Assembly (NCBI RefSeq): GCF_000346465.2
Contig: NC_034009.1
Location: forward strand, 7,511,776-7,575,775
Length of the DNA: 64,000 nucleotides
Direction: 5' to 3'
From: Prunus persica
Lineage: Eukaryota; Streptophyta; Magnoliopsida; Rosales; Rosaceae
The stretch's first letter is position 1. The number at the start of each line of letters is the position of its first letter. Positions 48,401-60,351 of this stretch are shown piece after piece. The notes beneath the pieces were generated by a model, which was given only the letters and a program-made list of their open reading frames with translations, was not told where the DNA came from and searched no databases. Both the position numbers and the translations under genes were made by a program.

Positions 48401-49371
48401 TTGGCCTAAAATTAAGGTGTTGATGTGACAAAGGGGCATGGAAAAAATGTTTAAGACTTTATTTTCTAATTTCCCATCTTGTGTTCTTGAAAGGCCATGC
48501 CATCAATAAGGTCATTGCCTTCCACTGCCACTCATTACCAAATTAAGCAGCAGTGGAAAGGAGTAGGAAGAGGTTTGCCCTTTATATTAATATCTTCTCA
48601 ATGCTCATTTTTTGGGGCTAATTAATTAGTGACCAAATTTATATGGATGAAGGGGCTTACTTTATTTTTTCTTTTTGACAAACGAAAGGAAGATTGCATT
48701 CATAAATCATGTCAAAGAGGCTTACGTGGTTGAGTGAATTAATCCTATTTTATACCTATTTTATATATATATATATATAAAGGTAATTTATGAGAAATTT
48801 CATCCTATTTATTATTGCCTTCATTTGATTAAATATCCAGTAGTATAAAGTTGTGGTGAACTCTTGGTCAATTACACCAACCAATCATCAAATATATGGA
48901 ACAATCAAAGGGGAAGATGCCAAGCAGCCAATTGGCTTTATCACAGAAATGGGATTAAGCCATGGGGAAGATGCTAAGCAGCCAATCAAAGTGTTCGTAT
49001 GGATTGGACTATTTCTGCATAAAATTTACCTTTTCTTCTTAATTTACATAGACTTGCTTAAATTCTAATCCTATCTTTGTTGAGTTTGATTGAGCAATGC
49101 ACTAATTTTTCTAGGAAGCTGACCTAGGGATTTAACTATATATTCTATTCTTTTACCAAGAATATTACTTTGACGTAATTGCCAAGTAATGACACGAAGT
49201 CTGCAGTCTATATTTCTTAGGGTTTGATTTGAAATATGTGGCTACATAATGACCAACTGTAGGTTTTGTTGCAACTATTACAAGAATAAGTAGTATTTAT
49301 CTTCCTGTTGGTTGTCTCTGGCAAGTTAGGTACTCTGCAGGCCACTAATAAAAGTCAATTACTTCGAAAAG
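45401..49371. other. Gene-poor intergenic DNA
   Basis: About 4 kb with no supported gene. A minus-strand frame at 46179-46403 (74 codons) and a plus-strand frame at 47269-47502 are open but lack domains, phase-compatible neighbours or coding-like composition. A (TA)n run occurs near 48764. Confidence 0.45.
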
Positions 49372-49490
49372 GTTTTTTTTTTTTTTTTTTTACACAAGCG
49401 ATGTTGGGAGATTGGTTATTTTCTCACACACACTATTAAAGTGTCATGAGAGTTCGAACTTGAGACGACTGGTCTCAGCTTTGCAACGGG
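49372..49490 (-). repeat. SINE-like copy, family B
   Basis: The plus strand begins with a T run of about 20, which is the A-tail on the minus strand. Read on that strand, GAGACCAGTCGTCTCAAGTTCGAACTCTCATGACAC resembles a box B region (quoted part by part: CAAGTTCGAACTC, then CATGACAC). It is the inverse of the copy at 51055. Confidence 0.5.
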
Positions 49491-51054
49491 GAAAATTACT
49501 TCAAGTTTGCAATGGATAATACAGTAGTGCACTAAACAAATGGAAGAAAAAGAGATTTTGCCCCTTAAACCCTAATTCAAGTCTTGCCAACTTAATCGAT
49601 TAATTTTGAGTTTTCAACCAATCGTGATTGCAGTTAAAGCAATTAGTTTTGGATGGGTGAAAAGTGGTTGATGTTTTATGAAGCCTTGCAATGCACCCAA
49701 AGAAAGAGTCCCAAAAGAGCAATTAACACAAGTGTTCTTTTTTGTTTTTGGGAAAATAATATAGAACTTTTATACACATTTTCACAATTCCTTGTGTTAG
49801 GTCATGGCATTTCAATTTTTTTGGACATACTAAATTGCATAAAACAACATTTTACAACTTGCAATTTATCTTCTCTAGCATAAATACTTTCTTCTTTCTT
49901 ACCAGACACAGCATTTATAACTTGAACCCTAACTTTCTTGGAAACCCTAGTTTGGCTAAGGCAATTTAAGGGGACACAGTTGGGTTTTGTATTCTATATC
50001 CAGGAGGGCCAGGACCAATTGCCTTAAACATGAAAGCTACCACCTAGTGAGGCCCATAGGCTTAAATCATGATGTAGCATGTTGACTTCGCCATTTACCT
50101 AACATTTGTCTAAGCCTTATCCATTATGCACCCCTTTATATTTTGTTCTTTTATTCACATAAACTTCAATGCAATTTCCAAATTTATTCTCAATTATTAA
50201 TGGCAAAAAAGCAAGTTGAAGTTGCCAACTGGGTCTATAATAAACGTGTCGAAATGCTAAACTCAAACTCAACCTATTTAATAAACCTTTTGATTTCGGA
50301 TCGTGTTAAACATGTTAAAAAATAAAGTGATAGCAACTAGTAAATTTTTTTTTGGGGTTAAAAAGTCGTAGCAACTAGTAACTAGCAAGCTAAAAATGTA
50401 GACCAAAAAAAAAAAGTTTGTTATGTTTTTTTATTTTTTCAGAATAACTTGCATAATTGGTATTGTGCAAAAATCAAAAACGAATAAAAAGAAAGAATAA
50501 CTTGAATGGCACATACAAGAATCATTTGCATACTGGAGTATTCGGCAATAAGTAAAAACAAATACAAAAAACCAACAAAGATTCACATCTCAAATTCACA
50601 AGGTCATTAAAAAAATTTGATTTTTGATAATTTAATTAAGTAATTGCAGTTTGCAAATTTTTTATTTTTATTATATAAAAACAGTGATTACATTTTGCCT
50701 CTATGTATGTATGAAATTGAGAAAGATCAATAAATTATTTATTAAAAAAAAAGAAGAAGAGAAAAAAGAAGAAAATGAAGAAGAAACAAAGAAATAGGTT
50801 GGCGGGCGGTGGATATTACATAGGTTGACACAATTCATGACAAGACCCGTTTAATAAACAGGTTACATAGGTATTTTAGTGGGTTGATTCGAAACTCACC
50901 AATTTATTAAATGGGTCATGGCAGGTTGACTCGAAAATGACATAAAATTTTAATTGACTGGGTTGCCCTGCTAATTTTTCATGCGGATTTCGAGTCGCTT
51001 ATTGGGTCGTATTGGAAAGACCCGAAAATTTATTTGTGCCAATTGAAAATGGCT
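49491..51054. other. Intergenic with possible degenerate element
   Basis: No gene. The part 50800-51045 has repeated GGGTTGAYTCGAAA, GACCCGTTTAATAAAC and GGGTCGTATTGG words in mixed orientation, suggesting an old inverted-repeat transposon without clear ends. Confidence 0.35.
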
Positions 51055-51170
51055 TTGACTTGGAGACTAGTGGTTTCAGGTTTGAACTCCCATGACACCG
51101 TGATTGTGTGTGCGCGAGGAACTCCATCCCATGTAATTTAGAGTATCGCTTGTACTTAAAAAAAAGTAAT
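51055..51170 (+). repeat. SINE-like copy, family B
   Basis: GAGACTAGTGGTTTCAGG, TTTGAACTCCCATGACACC, GATTGTGTGTGCGCGAG and ATCGCTTGTACTT precede an A-run. The order and wording match the inverse copy at 49372-49490, which supports a dispersed short retroposon. Confidence 0.5.
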
Positions 51171-52108
51171 TTGAAGTTTTAAAGTGTTAAACAAAATTGA
51201 AGGTACATCTGGAAATTGCATTGGTAAAATGAAAATATAAGAATATTTTTCGTGAAGCTGACTTGGTTTTGCAAATTTGATCGTTGAAGGAAAGATCATA
51301 GTTTGGCACATCATTTTCTCTTTCAGGGTATCAAACATCTTTTTCAAGAGGCTCAAGTTCAACAAGTCCAGCACATATTTCGTGAAGCTAATTTTGCAGT
51401 AGATGTTATAGCCATTCTCAAACTCGACCTTACATTTGGTCATCCCTTTGCTATGTCTTGTATATTTATGTACGATTTTCGGAATTTAGGAATTCAACAT
51501 GAATTCTCTAAATAATTTTCTTGTCTTAGAAAAAAAAAACACTTATTCCTGAATGTTAAAAAATTAGATTGGGTTGCCGGCGTCATTAATTTAATTGCTT
51601 ACGATCCATTTTGGTTGCCTGATTCAATCTTTCTAAAAACTGGAAAAGGGTTACAAGATGGACACATTGGGAGCATTCTCTTATTTTAACGTGGGACATT
51701 TGGAACGTGAAAAATCTAAAACGCCTACGCCCCCTATAATTAATTATTCTTCTTTATAAAAAACTTGCATTTCCACTGAAAAACATGCGTCCTCTCAAAT
51801 ATTCCTTCTGACCTAGACATTTACCCAGTATTACAATGTTATATCTTCACATTTTGATTGTATAAAATGCATAAAAACCATAACAACAATCTCCACTATT
51901 TCAGTATAAAAATCTTGAATTCTTCTACACCAATGTAGTTCAAGTGAAAAGAATGCCGCAGTGAATTAGAAACCGATTAGCAGCACAGAGCCTGTGGTGC
52001 AATTACAACATATATGGTGCATAAATATATTACAAGATGCAACCCTTATTTAAAAGATCAAATGATACAAGAATGAATCTGCAATTCTTCAACCATACAC
52101 TCAAATGA
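51171..52108. other. Intergenic, 3' flank of the one-helix gene
   Basis: No feature supported. The last 100-200 bases before 52109 are probably 3' UTR of the next gene. Confidence 0.4.
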
Positions 52109-55100
52109 TCACTGTGGCATGAAGATGTTGACAATTGCATTCCAGTAGCCAACCAACTGAAGAGAAAAGATTTCAATCAAATCACACAATAGACAATGTC
52201 CGGTGAGCAGGCAGAGGCTAAGTTATCAACCAATGAACTGGTGTGTGCGTGTGAAATCACAATGTAGATGTGCACAGAGAAGCCAGTAAAGTAGCTTAAC
52301 CTGGTCCAGAATGCCTTTTCCAGTTTGAGCTTCAATAACCAAGCCCGCTGTAAGACCAATCATTGCCCATGCACCATTAATTGCTTCTATTTGACGTTTT
52401 CTCTGTAATCACAACATTACTTTCAGAAAAAAAAAGAATAACTTTTATGTATGATGGGTAATAAGTAAGACTGAATTGTGACATCAACTGACCCCAGTTA
52501 TCTTGCATTTTGTGATATAAAAGGAAAATAAACAAGAACGAAAACAAGGATTGGGGCCTCATCAAGGAACCAACTTTTTTTTTGTTTTTGTCGAAAAGGA
52601 ACTAAGTCTTGTTTTAAAAGAAATCAATATTACCTAGGCTAGAGAAGACTGAAGTACTTACAAAGATACATGAAGAATATGGGTAAGAAATTCAACTCAG
52701 AGCTGTTTTAATATTAGTTCCAATCAAAGTAAAAGCAGCAATTTGTCAACTAATAACTGAGGATACTGAAGTTTGTCAGACAAGTCATTTTCATACTCGT
52801 TATCTTAACAAAGCATGCAATTCTTTAACCTTGTACTTCTCTTTTGCTTTGATTTCTTCCATTTGCTTGGCAGCCAACCGCTTGGCTTCCAAAGGATCAA
52901 CCATGATCACTTCATTACTTGAGTCTCTTTTCCTTGAAGAGACCTGTAGCAAAACAAAACACAAATCATGCATCAGAAGAAAAAGACAAAAAAAAAAAAA
53001 AGCATAAATTTCCTTTTTCTTGGGGTGCACGTTAATTACTAATAGAAAGAAAAAATGTAACACAAAAAACCAATTTTTCCCCACTTAGCTTCAATTGGAT
53101 CATGTGGTAAGGTCAACCATTGACAAAAAAAGAAATCGATAAGGTTGTCAACTGCACATCAAAGGAAAATTGAAAGATGCAACTTGATTGACTTCTAAAT
53201 GACTTTGGATGTGAATTTTGCTAAGATTCTGAAAATACTAAGCTATTATATAGTAAGGCATAGACAGACTAACTTGTATCAACTCAACATCCTTATTTGC
53301 AGCTTGAGCCACTAAACAGAAATTGATTACTTATATTCAGGAGATGAATTACCAATTGTATTGAACAAGAATGAACATCCTTGTTGGAACCTGCTCAACT
53401 TTTAAGGAGGTATAGCAAGCACATTGTGTATTCCTGATGAATGAACGAAGAATTGGTGAAATGCAGCCAACACAAGGTACTTTGGTTATCTTGATGATTG
53501 CACTTTAATTTAATTTCTAGAGATTACTTTTTGAACAAATTAGAACACTCAAAGGAGAAGAGGAATTTAAGTATCTGCATCAGGCACCAGTACAACTGTG
53601 AAAGATGGAATTGCACTTAAAGTCTTAAACCCCAACCCAGATGCAATCAATATTACCTTCTGAGCAAATATTTTCCTGCTGGGGCTTTTGTCTGCACTAC
53701 TTGATATTAAAGTTTGACAAACTGATGGCTTCATGCATAATTAAGTAACCAAGCAATTAACTATGATATCTAGAATCTAGACATCCTGCTATCTCAACAC
53801 TCATTGATTAAACCACCAACTACATACCTAAATAATCTTTGACCATATTCAAACCAAATATATTGGTGTTATACATGTGGAATCCTTGAGTTGATGCATA
53901 CATTAGGATTGGCCAAAATTTGAAGAGCATGGCCATTGGCTCTGTAAGCAACTACATTTCCACCTTGTTGTCTTTTCCATCCCCACCTGTATAAAATAAA
54001 ATAAAATAAAATAAAATAAAATAGAATTCTAAAATATTGTAAGTGAGAAACAAGCTAAGAAATTTAGCCTTAAAATCCTCAATCATATAAGAACCATCAG
54101 TGAACCGATAACTACACTGACTGAGAGTTCTAGGACAGATGGGCATCCAGTGATGGAGAAGACCATCTTATACTCTATCCAATTTGTGTTCATATTCACA
54201 TTCTTCATTGGGGATTCATATATCACTACAGAATATAGTGCTCGTCCCAAGCCACATCAAGTGAAGTCAAAAGTCATTAACTGCATTATGCATAGAAATT
54301 TCTTTGCTTTTCTTTGACACTCTTTCACCACTAAAAATGCTAAAAAAAGATTCAAAAACTCCCCCAAAAAGAACCAAAAGAGCCTGCAAAGTGTAATCTT
54401 TCAACTTCATGAGTCCTCCCTCCCTCGTTATCACTCCCTCTCCGTCTCTCTCTCTTTCTCATATTATTGTTAACAAAGAAGGCTGTAAAAACAGGAAAAC
54501 ACTTGGACTAACGCATCTCTAAAGTGCACAACTATTAAACTCAGAAAACCACTCAAACACTCGGATTAATGCATTTGCACTAAACACCACACTCTTGCAA
54601 GTCCGCCCAATTTTTCTAAATGTGATAAACTTAAATCACAGGAAAAGATAGTACAGTCTGGGACTAATAAAAATCCTTAAACAGGAAAAAAAAAAAAAAA
54701 ACTACCATTATTTGATGTCATGAAAAAGAAAAGGAAGACAGAATGTCCGTTTTCTTCATATAATTAAGTTCTTTGACGCCCGAATATGTGGCTGATGAAA
54801 GTTTAAAATTTTCATTTTCATTTTCTTTTTGTTCTTTTCCCAACGATTTCTTCAGCAAACAAGTAGAAGAAAAAGAAACATTATCCAGTAGCAAAAAAAA
54901 AAAAAACACCAAATAATACATAAATCTACGTGCTAGCGTAAATGGTAAAATGGGTATTTGAGATTAAGGATTGCAAGCTCCACACAGATTAAAGTTCTTC
55001 TCTTTCGTTTTTTCATTTTCTCAACAGCCAAACATAAAGTGAATAGAAATTAAAGAAACGAGCAGATTATTCAACATACTAGAGCAAATATAGAAATGGG

Positions 55101-55336
55101 TTGGTGCGTTTAATCCTTCAAACAAAAGAATTTCATATTTTCTTTTACAAGAACTCGGCAAAGAGCAGAGAGGTGAAGAAAATCTGAGACTTGGAGTGAA
55201 AAGGGAAATGGTTTGGGAAGATAAAGGATGGGACTTACTTGTAGAGAGTTGCAGAAGGATGGTAATTGGGAAAGGATGAGCCTTGAGTGAAGAGAAGGTG
55301 GCCTCCATTGATAGGTAGCAGAGATGTGGACGACAT
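52109..55336 (-). CDS. Chloroplast one-helix LHC-like protein, 5 exons, 148 aa
   Basis: Exons: 55239-55336, 53902-53986, 52830-52943, 52301-52402, 52109-52156. All are GT-AG and lengths sum to 447 nt. The N-terminus (MSSTSLLPINGGHLLF...) is Ser/Thr-rich and short of acidic residues, like a plastid transit peptide. A charged stretch (VDPLEAKRLAAKQMEEIKAKEKYK, given here in two parts: VDPLEAKRLAAKQ and MEEIKAKEKYK, residues 76-99) precedes one membrane helix, IEAINGAWAMIGLTAGLVIE, from 104. That helix resembles the chlorophyll-binding helix of HLIP/OHP/LIL proteins (ExxNGRxAM). Glu105 and Asn108 are kept but the usual Arg is Ala110. The protein ends VNIFMPQ. It is expected in the thylakoid membrane, perhaps in pigment handling or photoprotection. 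An ATG at 55308 in another frame was rejected because only the 55336 frame splices in phase. Confidence 0.82.
53990..54022. repeat. (AAAAT)n microsatellite
   Basis: A pentanucleotide run directly beside the exon 2 acceptor of the one-helix gene; on the coding strand it forms the T-rich stretch upstream of the splice site. Confidence 0.75.
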
Positions 55337-56331
55337 CTTCAGCTCTTTCTTACGTGTTCTTTTCTTCTCTACCGATTTCGGTTTTGATATTCACAATTTG
55401 ACCAAAAAAGAAAATTTATATTCGCAATTAAGTTTTTTAAAGAGTAATTTTCACTTTTACCCCTTAACTTTCTCCTTGCGAAACTTCTAAATTGGGGGTG
55501 CGAAAATCCCTCAAAATAAAAACTTGGGGTGCTTGCGAAAAAGAAAAACTTTTAAATTGGAGTGCAAGATAGCACAAACTAATTTCTACAGTCAAGGAGC
55601 CAATTTCATGGTCAGTTGACTAAAAGCCCAACTATCAAAGCCAGCTTAGATGGCTACAACCCAACAATGGTATGTCGAAGGCCCAAAAGCCCATGATGCT
55701 TTGTGAAGGTCGTATGAACATCAAATATTGGACCCAAGGGCTAGAGGTGATTTGGTATGATCATCAGGTAGAACGGTAAAATATCCTATAACATTAGTTT
55801 TCACTTTTCAATGTTGCAAAAACCCCTTGCCATCTACAAGGTTAATTGAATTATATGTTTGTATCGGCACGGTTCATGATAGTTCGTCATATAAAAAAGT
55901 TGCAGAGAGTACTTCGTCAAGCCTCAACATATATTCTCATGCCTTTGCTCTGGTCACCAATGAGTGCCAATTGGAGCCTAGGTGACTTATTCTTTGCATC
56001 TAAAACTTTTACAGGCCTAAACAACAGATATATGGCATACATCTGAAATTACTTACTATATATATATATATACGAGAGCCCTTAAGCGCTAGTCTGTTAG
56101 TAAGTTAATATGATGCTAACTGCTCGTTTGGCCCACTCTAGAATGTCATCGTATGATCCGAACCATTCAACTTTCAAGTCATCATTCAAAAAACACCATT
56201 ACAAAAAAATTAGTCAAATCCGAAATCATTTCACAATTTGATTATTATTGGAAATATTTTCCTTCAAGGGAATTATTTGGGTACAATACAAGTAAAAGAC
56301 CGTAAAATATTGAAAAATAGACATCCCTTCA
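55337..56331. other. Promoter region of the one-helix gene and 3' flank of the membrane-protein array
   Basis: No gene seen. The block near 55980-56025 (GGTGACTTATTC... to GGCCTAAACAACAGAT) recurs near 58450-58510 after the second array copy, so it belongs to the tandem duplication unit. A (TA)n run lies at about 56059. Confidence 0.5.
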
Positions 56332-57327
56332 TCATGGTGCATCTGCACTGAGAAGTGGAGTGGACTCAGTAAAGGCCACTTTAGTATATTCCGTGCTTAG
56401 TTTCCTTTCAACCTCTTCTCCATGAGTCTTCTTGCACTCATAGTAGAGGACTGTGTATGACATGTATAAAAACATTGTGATCAGGCAGGTTATAGAATAT
56501 GAGAAGAGAGATGGAATCATTCTTGCATTCTCTGGAAAGGCTACAGTCCCAATCGTCACCAAACCATTGAACATAGACATGGAGAATGCTACAAAAAGAT
56601 TCAGAAAAAATCCACGTAGCTTTGATCCCTTGACAAGGCGTGCAGCTTTTCCAAGAGCCTCAATGCCACATATATCTTCCAGTACCGAAACAACGAGGGC
56701 TAAATTCCAGACAACATCTAGATAAGTTCGGAAAAATAGAGCTACAACCAATAAGATCATAGAGAAAGCCAGGATAGTGAATGTAATATTGAAAATCAGC
56801 ACTAGTAAAAGAAGCAGAAGTGCTACTAGAAGACCATAGCCTAGATCAAGCAGCCTTATGTATAACCAACTGACAACCGTTCTCTTCATCGATTTCACTG
56901 CCCGTAATAGAAGTTCCTTGGTAGATAAGTCTTTTCTGCAGTATGTTACTGCTGATCCTATGATTGAAGCTGTTATGAAGAATAACGAGATAAAAGAGAA
57001 CGCACAAATGAAAATAAACGCTAGTCCAGCATATAACCGGAGGTAATCTGTCATAGTAAACAGAATGTTGGTCAATTCGGCGCTAGTGGTGGTATTATTA
57101 ACTTGTAGACTCTTTGCTTTGGTGGAAAGTACTTTGATGCAGATTTTTAAAAAAACCATGAGGATAGAATCAAGAAAAATTATAAGCAGCGTGATGGAAG
57201 ACATGAGCTTCAAATTTTTGGGAAAAAGTTTCGAGACGTCCCTTACCATTCTCAGAAAATCCAGAAGCATATGAAACCCCATTAGGAATGGAAGATGTAT
57301 ATTCTTCAAACCAATATTTCCCACCAT
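56332..57327 (-). CDS. Multi-pass membrane protein, uncharacterised plant family, copy 1 (331 aa)
   Basis: Single-exon gene starting at a true ATG (MVGNIGLKNIHLPF). About six hydrophobic segments are visible: near 41-60, 98-128, two within 153-198, one near 240-265 and one near 272-298. The most conserved block is YLDVVWNLALVVSVLEDICG at about 200-220, then GIEALGKAARLVKGSK. The cytosol-facing tail is charged (YYECKKTHGEEVERK) and the protein ends PLLSADAP. Paralogues lie at 58643 and 61599. The family resembles, from memory, Arabidopsis integral membrane proteins of unknown role; no catalytic motif is present. A TATA box lies 128 bases upstream. Function unknown. Confidence 0.85.
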   Translation of the reverse strand: MVGNIGLKNIHLPFLMGFHMLLDFLRMVRDVSKLFPKNLKLMSSITLLIIFLDSILMVFLKICIKVLSTKAKSLQVNNTTTSAELTNILFTMTDYLRLYAGLAFIFICAFSFISLFFITASIIGSAVTYCRKDLSTKELLLRAVKSMKRTVVSWLYIRLLDLGYGLLVALLLLLLVLIFNITFTILAFSMILLVVALFFRTYLDVVWNLALVVSVLEDICGIEALGKAARLVKGSKLRGFFLNLFVAFSMSMFNGLVTIGTVAFPENARMIPSLFSYSITCLITMFLYMSYTVLYYECKKTHGEEVERKLSTEYTKVAFTESTPLLSADAP

Positions 57328-57454
57328 TGTAGGTTTGTGTCAAGTTTGAAAACTAACACTCACTTCTATCACACTCTCAAAGAAACTTTCAAAAGGAAGG
57401 AGCAGAGAAGATTTAATTTCCAGAACTTGATGCACAACAGAATGGTTTCGCAGC

Positions 57455-57462
57455 TTTATATA
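57455..57462 (-). promoter_or_regulatory. TATA box of membrane-protein copy 1
   Basis: TATATAAA on the minus strand in the context CTATATAAAGCTG, about 130 bases before the start codon. The same context occurs upstream of copy 2. Confidence 0.6.
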
Positions 57463-57942
57463 GGAGAGACTAATGAAGAATGGAAAAAAATTAAATGGTG
57501 GTGAATACAAGGGGATGGTGAAAACAATGTACAACTTTGTGGAAAAATAATAATAACACGTCACAATCATCAAAGCTTTTGATTTGGTTTTATCTTTCGA
57601 ACGTTGCCCCTCAAATCAAAACGGTTTTATGCCGAAGCATTTCTTTTAAATTGGCTTAGCGGAGATGTTAGCCACTTGCTCTATGGTTTGCCAATCGTTT
57701 TAATTTTGCTTCACATGGTCCCTGAAAAGAGGAAACTTTGTGTCGATATATATATATGTTTGATTCTTATGTCATGTTCTACAGATTTGTTTGTTGCGCA
57801 GAGCAAACAGTGGTGTTGACAATATTAAACTATTGTCCATGATCTTGATGTTTCCGAAGATCTCTTTCATGCATTTCTAATAGGACAATACCAGTCAATT
57901 TTCAGCCATATCGAAATCATTTCACATGGTTGCTTGAATTAT

Positions 57943-58110
57943 GCAAACACTTCTTCACTATTTACTTTGTGTAGCAGATCATCAACATGAAGATGAAATA
58001 TTAGAAATTCACCCTCTTCCATAGGTAGACAGAATGTGAATCCGTTTTGTTGGAGGTAATTGTCCGTACAAGCCCCTAATCCATACAAGGCCAGCTTAGA
58101 CGCTCAAAAG
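57943..58110 (-). pseudogene. Relic of a copia reverse transcriptase
   Basis: On the minus strand an open frame of about 47 codons reads ALYGLGACTDNYLQQNGF, then EGEFLIFHLHVDDLL. This matches the copia RT pattern (ALYGLKQAPRAW ... YLxxxGF ... xxFLIxxLYVDDL), including the catalytic VDD. The KQAPRAW segment and everything outside are lost. It lies between array copies 1 and 2, and a homologous relic lies between copies 2 and 3. Confidence 0.7.
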
Positions 58111-58642
58111 AAATGGATGCTATTGTTTAACCTTGCTGCTCTTGTTTTAAGAAGACAAAAAAGTATTGCATCAGATTCAAAGGAACAGTTTCTCTTGTTC
58201 TAATTACCTTGCTTCATGGTTTATCGTACGTAGGAAACACGGTTGATACATGATAGGTTTGTACCATCACGGTTGATACATCATGGTTCATCTGTTAGAA
58301 CAGAGTTGGAGGGTACAATTAATAAGGAAAAAAAACATTAACCGTGCTAAGGATTGCAATTACTGGACTGACTCCTTCTATTCAAGAGCCTGATGAGAAG
58401 GCATTATTTTGACGGTTTCAACTCATTTTTTACTTGCCAATATAGCACCAAGGTGACTTATTCCTATCCTTGTACCCCGAAGTGTTTCAGGCCTAAATAA
58501 CAGATGTTGTATATGTAAATTATTAGAATTTAGCAGGCAATAAAATTATTAACTTTATATATATAAATTAGCTAGAGCTGCAGAAAATATGATTACAATA
58601 CAAGCAAGAACTTTAAAATATTAGAAATACAGACATCCTTCA
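58111..58642. other. Spacer of the tandem array
   Basis: Non-coding. It shares long stretches with 61200-61600 (for example GACAAAAAAGTATTGCATCA and TTCTCTTGTTCTAATTACCT), showing that the spacer duplicated along with the genes. Confidence 0.6.
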
Positions 58643-59230
58643 TCATGGTGCATCTGCACTGATAAGTGGGGTAAAAGCCACTTTAGTATATTTAGTGCCT
58701 CCTTGCATTTCAAGCTCTTCTCCATGAGTCTCCTTGCACTCATGGTAGAGGACTGTGTATGTCGTTAGCTTAAACATCTCGATCAGGCAGTATATGGAAT
58801 TCAAGAGGAGCAATGGAATCATGGCTGCATTTTCTGACATAAGCACACCACAGAACACAGAAAGAGAGAGTGCTCCAAACAAAATATTTAGGGAAAATCC
58901 GCGTTGCTTTGATCCTTTGATAAGCTGTTCAGCCTTCCCAAGTGCCTCGATCCCACATATTTCTTCGAGTACTGAAACAACAAGTGCTAAGTTCCAAACA
59001 ACAGCTAGATAAGTCTTTTCTCCTCTAGTGGGACTATTGGGACTATTAACTTGTAGGAAGTTTGCGTTGGAGGACAAATCATTGAGTGCTACTTTGATGC
59101 AGATTTTGTAAAAGATCGTGAGGATAGAATTAAGAAAAGTTGTGAGTAGCGTGATTGATGACATGAGTTTGAAATTTCTGGAAAAAAGTTTCTGGACATC
59201 ACTTACAATTCCCACAAAATCCAATAGCAC
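58643..59230 (-). pseudogene. Membrane-protein copy 2, start lost and middle deleted
   Basis: Clearly homologous to the neighbours at both ends (KLMSSITLLTTFLNSIL; YLAVVWNLALVVSVLEEICG; ending PLISADAP). An in-frame deletion of roughly 120 codons removes the second to fourth hydrophobic segments; the frame jumps from NSPNSPTRGEKT straight to YLAVVWN. At the 5' end, aligned to copy 1, about 10 bases are missing just after the ancestral ATG, which puts that ATG out of frame; the first in-frame ATG is at 59164. A product from there would be about 173 aa with roughly half the membrane segments. Probably non-functional, although the TATA box and C-terminal frame survive. Confidence 0.8.
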
Positions 59231-59402
59231 ATTAGCGATAGAAGATCTGTAATCTTAAAATTTAAACCTTCAATATTTTCTTCCATTATACATTCGCGTC
59301 AAGTTTAGAAACTAACACTCACTTCTATCATACTTCTCAAAGACAAAATAAAAGGAAGGAACATAGAAGGTTGAATTATGCAAAACAGAATGGTTTGGCA
59401 GC

Positions 59403-59410
59403 TTTATATA
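59403..59410 (-). promoter_or_regulatory. TATA box of membrane-protein copy 2
   Basis: TATATAAA in the context CCTATATAAAGCTG, matching the copy 1 promoter. Homology of the upstream regions extends over at least 250 bases (59450-59720 versus 57540-57790). Confidence 0.55.
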
Positions 59411-60229
59411 GGGGACTACATGAAGAATGTAAACAAAGAATGATAATATATATATTCACAATCATCAAAGGCTTTGATTTGTTTTAATCTTCAAAAATGG
59501 CCTTTCAAATCAAAACGCTTTTATGCCAAGGCATTTCTCTTAAACTGGCTTAGTGGAGATGTTAGCTAGTTGCTCTACGACAGTGTGACAATACACGAGT
59601 TCAACTGTTTTAGTTTTGCTTCACATGGTCCCTAAGAAAAGGAAACTTTATAGATATATGTTTGATTCTTATCTCATGTTCTACTGTTTTCTTTGCGAAA
59701 TTACTTGCAGATTTTTCGTCTATGATCACTGTTCTTGTGGATGATTTGATGCCTCTAGCAGATTCCTCAGTCATGTCCTCCAATATAGCAAAAGAAACTC
59801 CCACATACTTTAAATCACATAAACCATGATGAAGACAAGGCTAAGGTTGTATGTTCTCAGATGTCCAAGACAAAGTTGAACCAAGGTAAAAATCATAACA
59901 AGTGGTACTTTTCCTCTCATCTGGGTGAGCTTCCCCGCCGTAACTATCTGAACAGTCATAGAAAAGATTTAAAAAAATTGAGCCTTTGTGCCTTCATGTT
60001 TCAACTCAAACAATCCAAAGCCGTAGACATTGTCAAACCTTGTGGTCGTCGTCACGTACCTTATGCTCCAAACAAGACTCCCGTACAAAGTCAACTCGAC
60101 AAAATTTCCTTCTCAATATATGGATAGTTTGCTGGCCATAAAAATTCAATTAATATGTTGCTTACTATGCCAAGAAAATAGGACAATACAAAACCAATTT
60201 CAGCAGAAAGAAGAAATATTGCAAATACC

Positions 60230-60351
60230 TTATTCCCCTCTTCTGTAATAGACAGAATGCTCATATGAAGAATTAGTGAATCCATTTTGTTCAATTAATT
60301 GTCAATGCGCATTCGAGGTTGAAACCTGCGGTGTTCGCTTTAGGCCGTAAT
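60230..60351 (-). pseudogene. Second copia reverse-transcriptase relic, interrupted
   Basis: Minus-strand reading includes NGFTNSSYEHSVYYRRGE, typical of copia RT just after the YLxxNGF motif. Frameshifts and stops surround it. The homologous spacer sequence resumes at 61190, on the other side of the younger copia insertion. Confidence 0.6.

Noticed and set aside
55021..55308. ATG at 55308 as start of the one-helix protein
   Set aside because: That frame does not continue in phase into exon 2; the 55336 frame does and gives a transit-peptide-like start.
59165..59230. Translation start at 59230 for membrane-protein copy 2
   Set aside because: The codon there is GTG and the aligned ancestral ATG is out of frame, so no normal start exists for the full frame.
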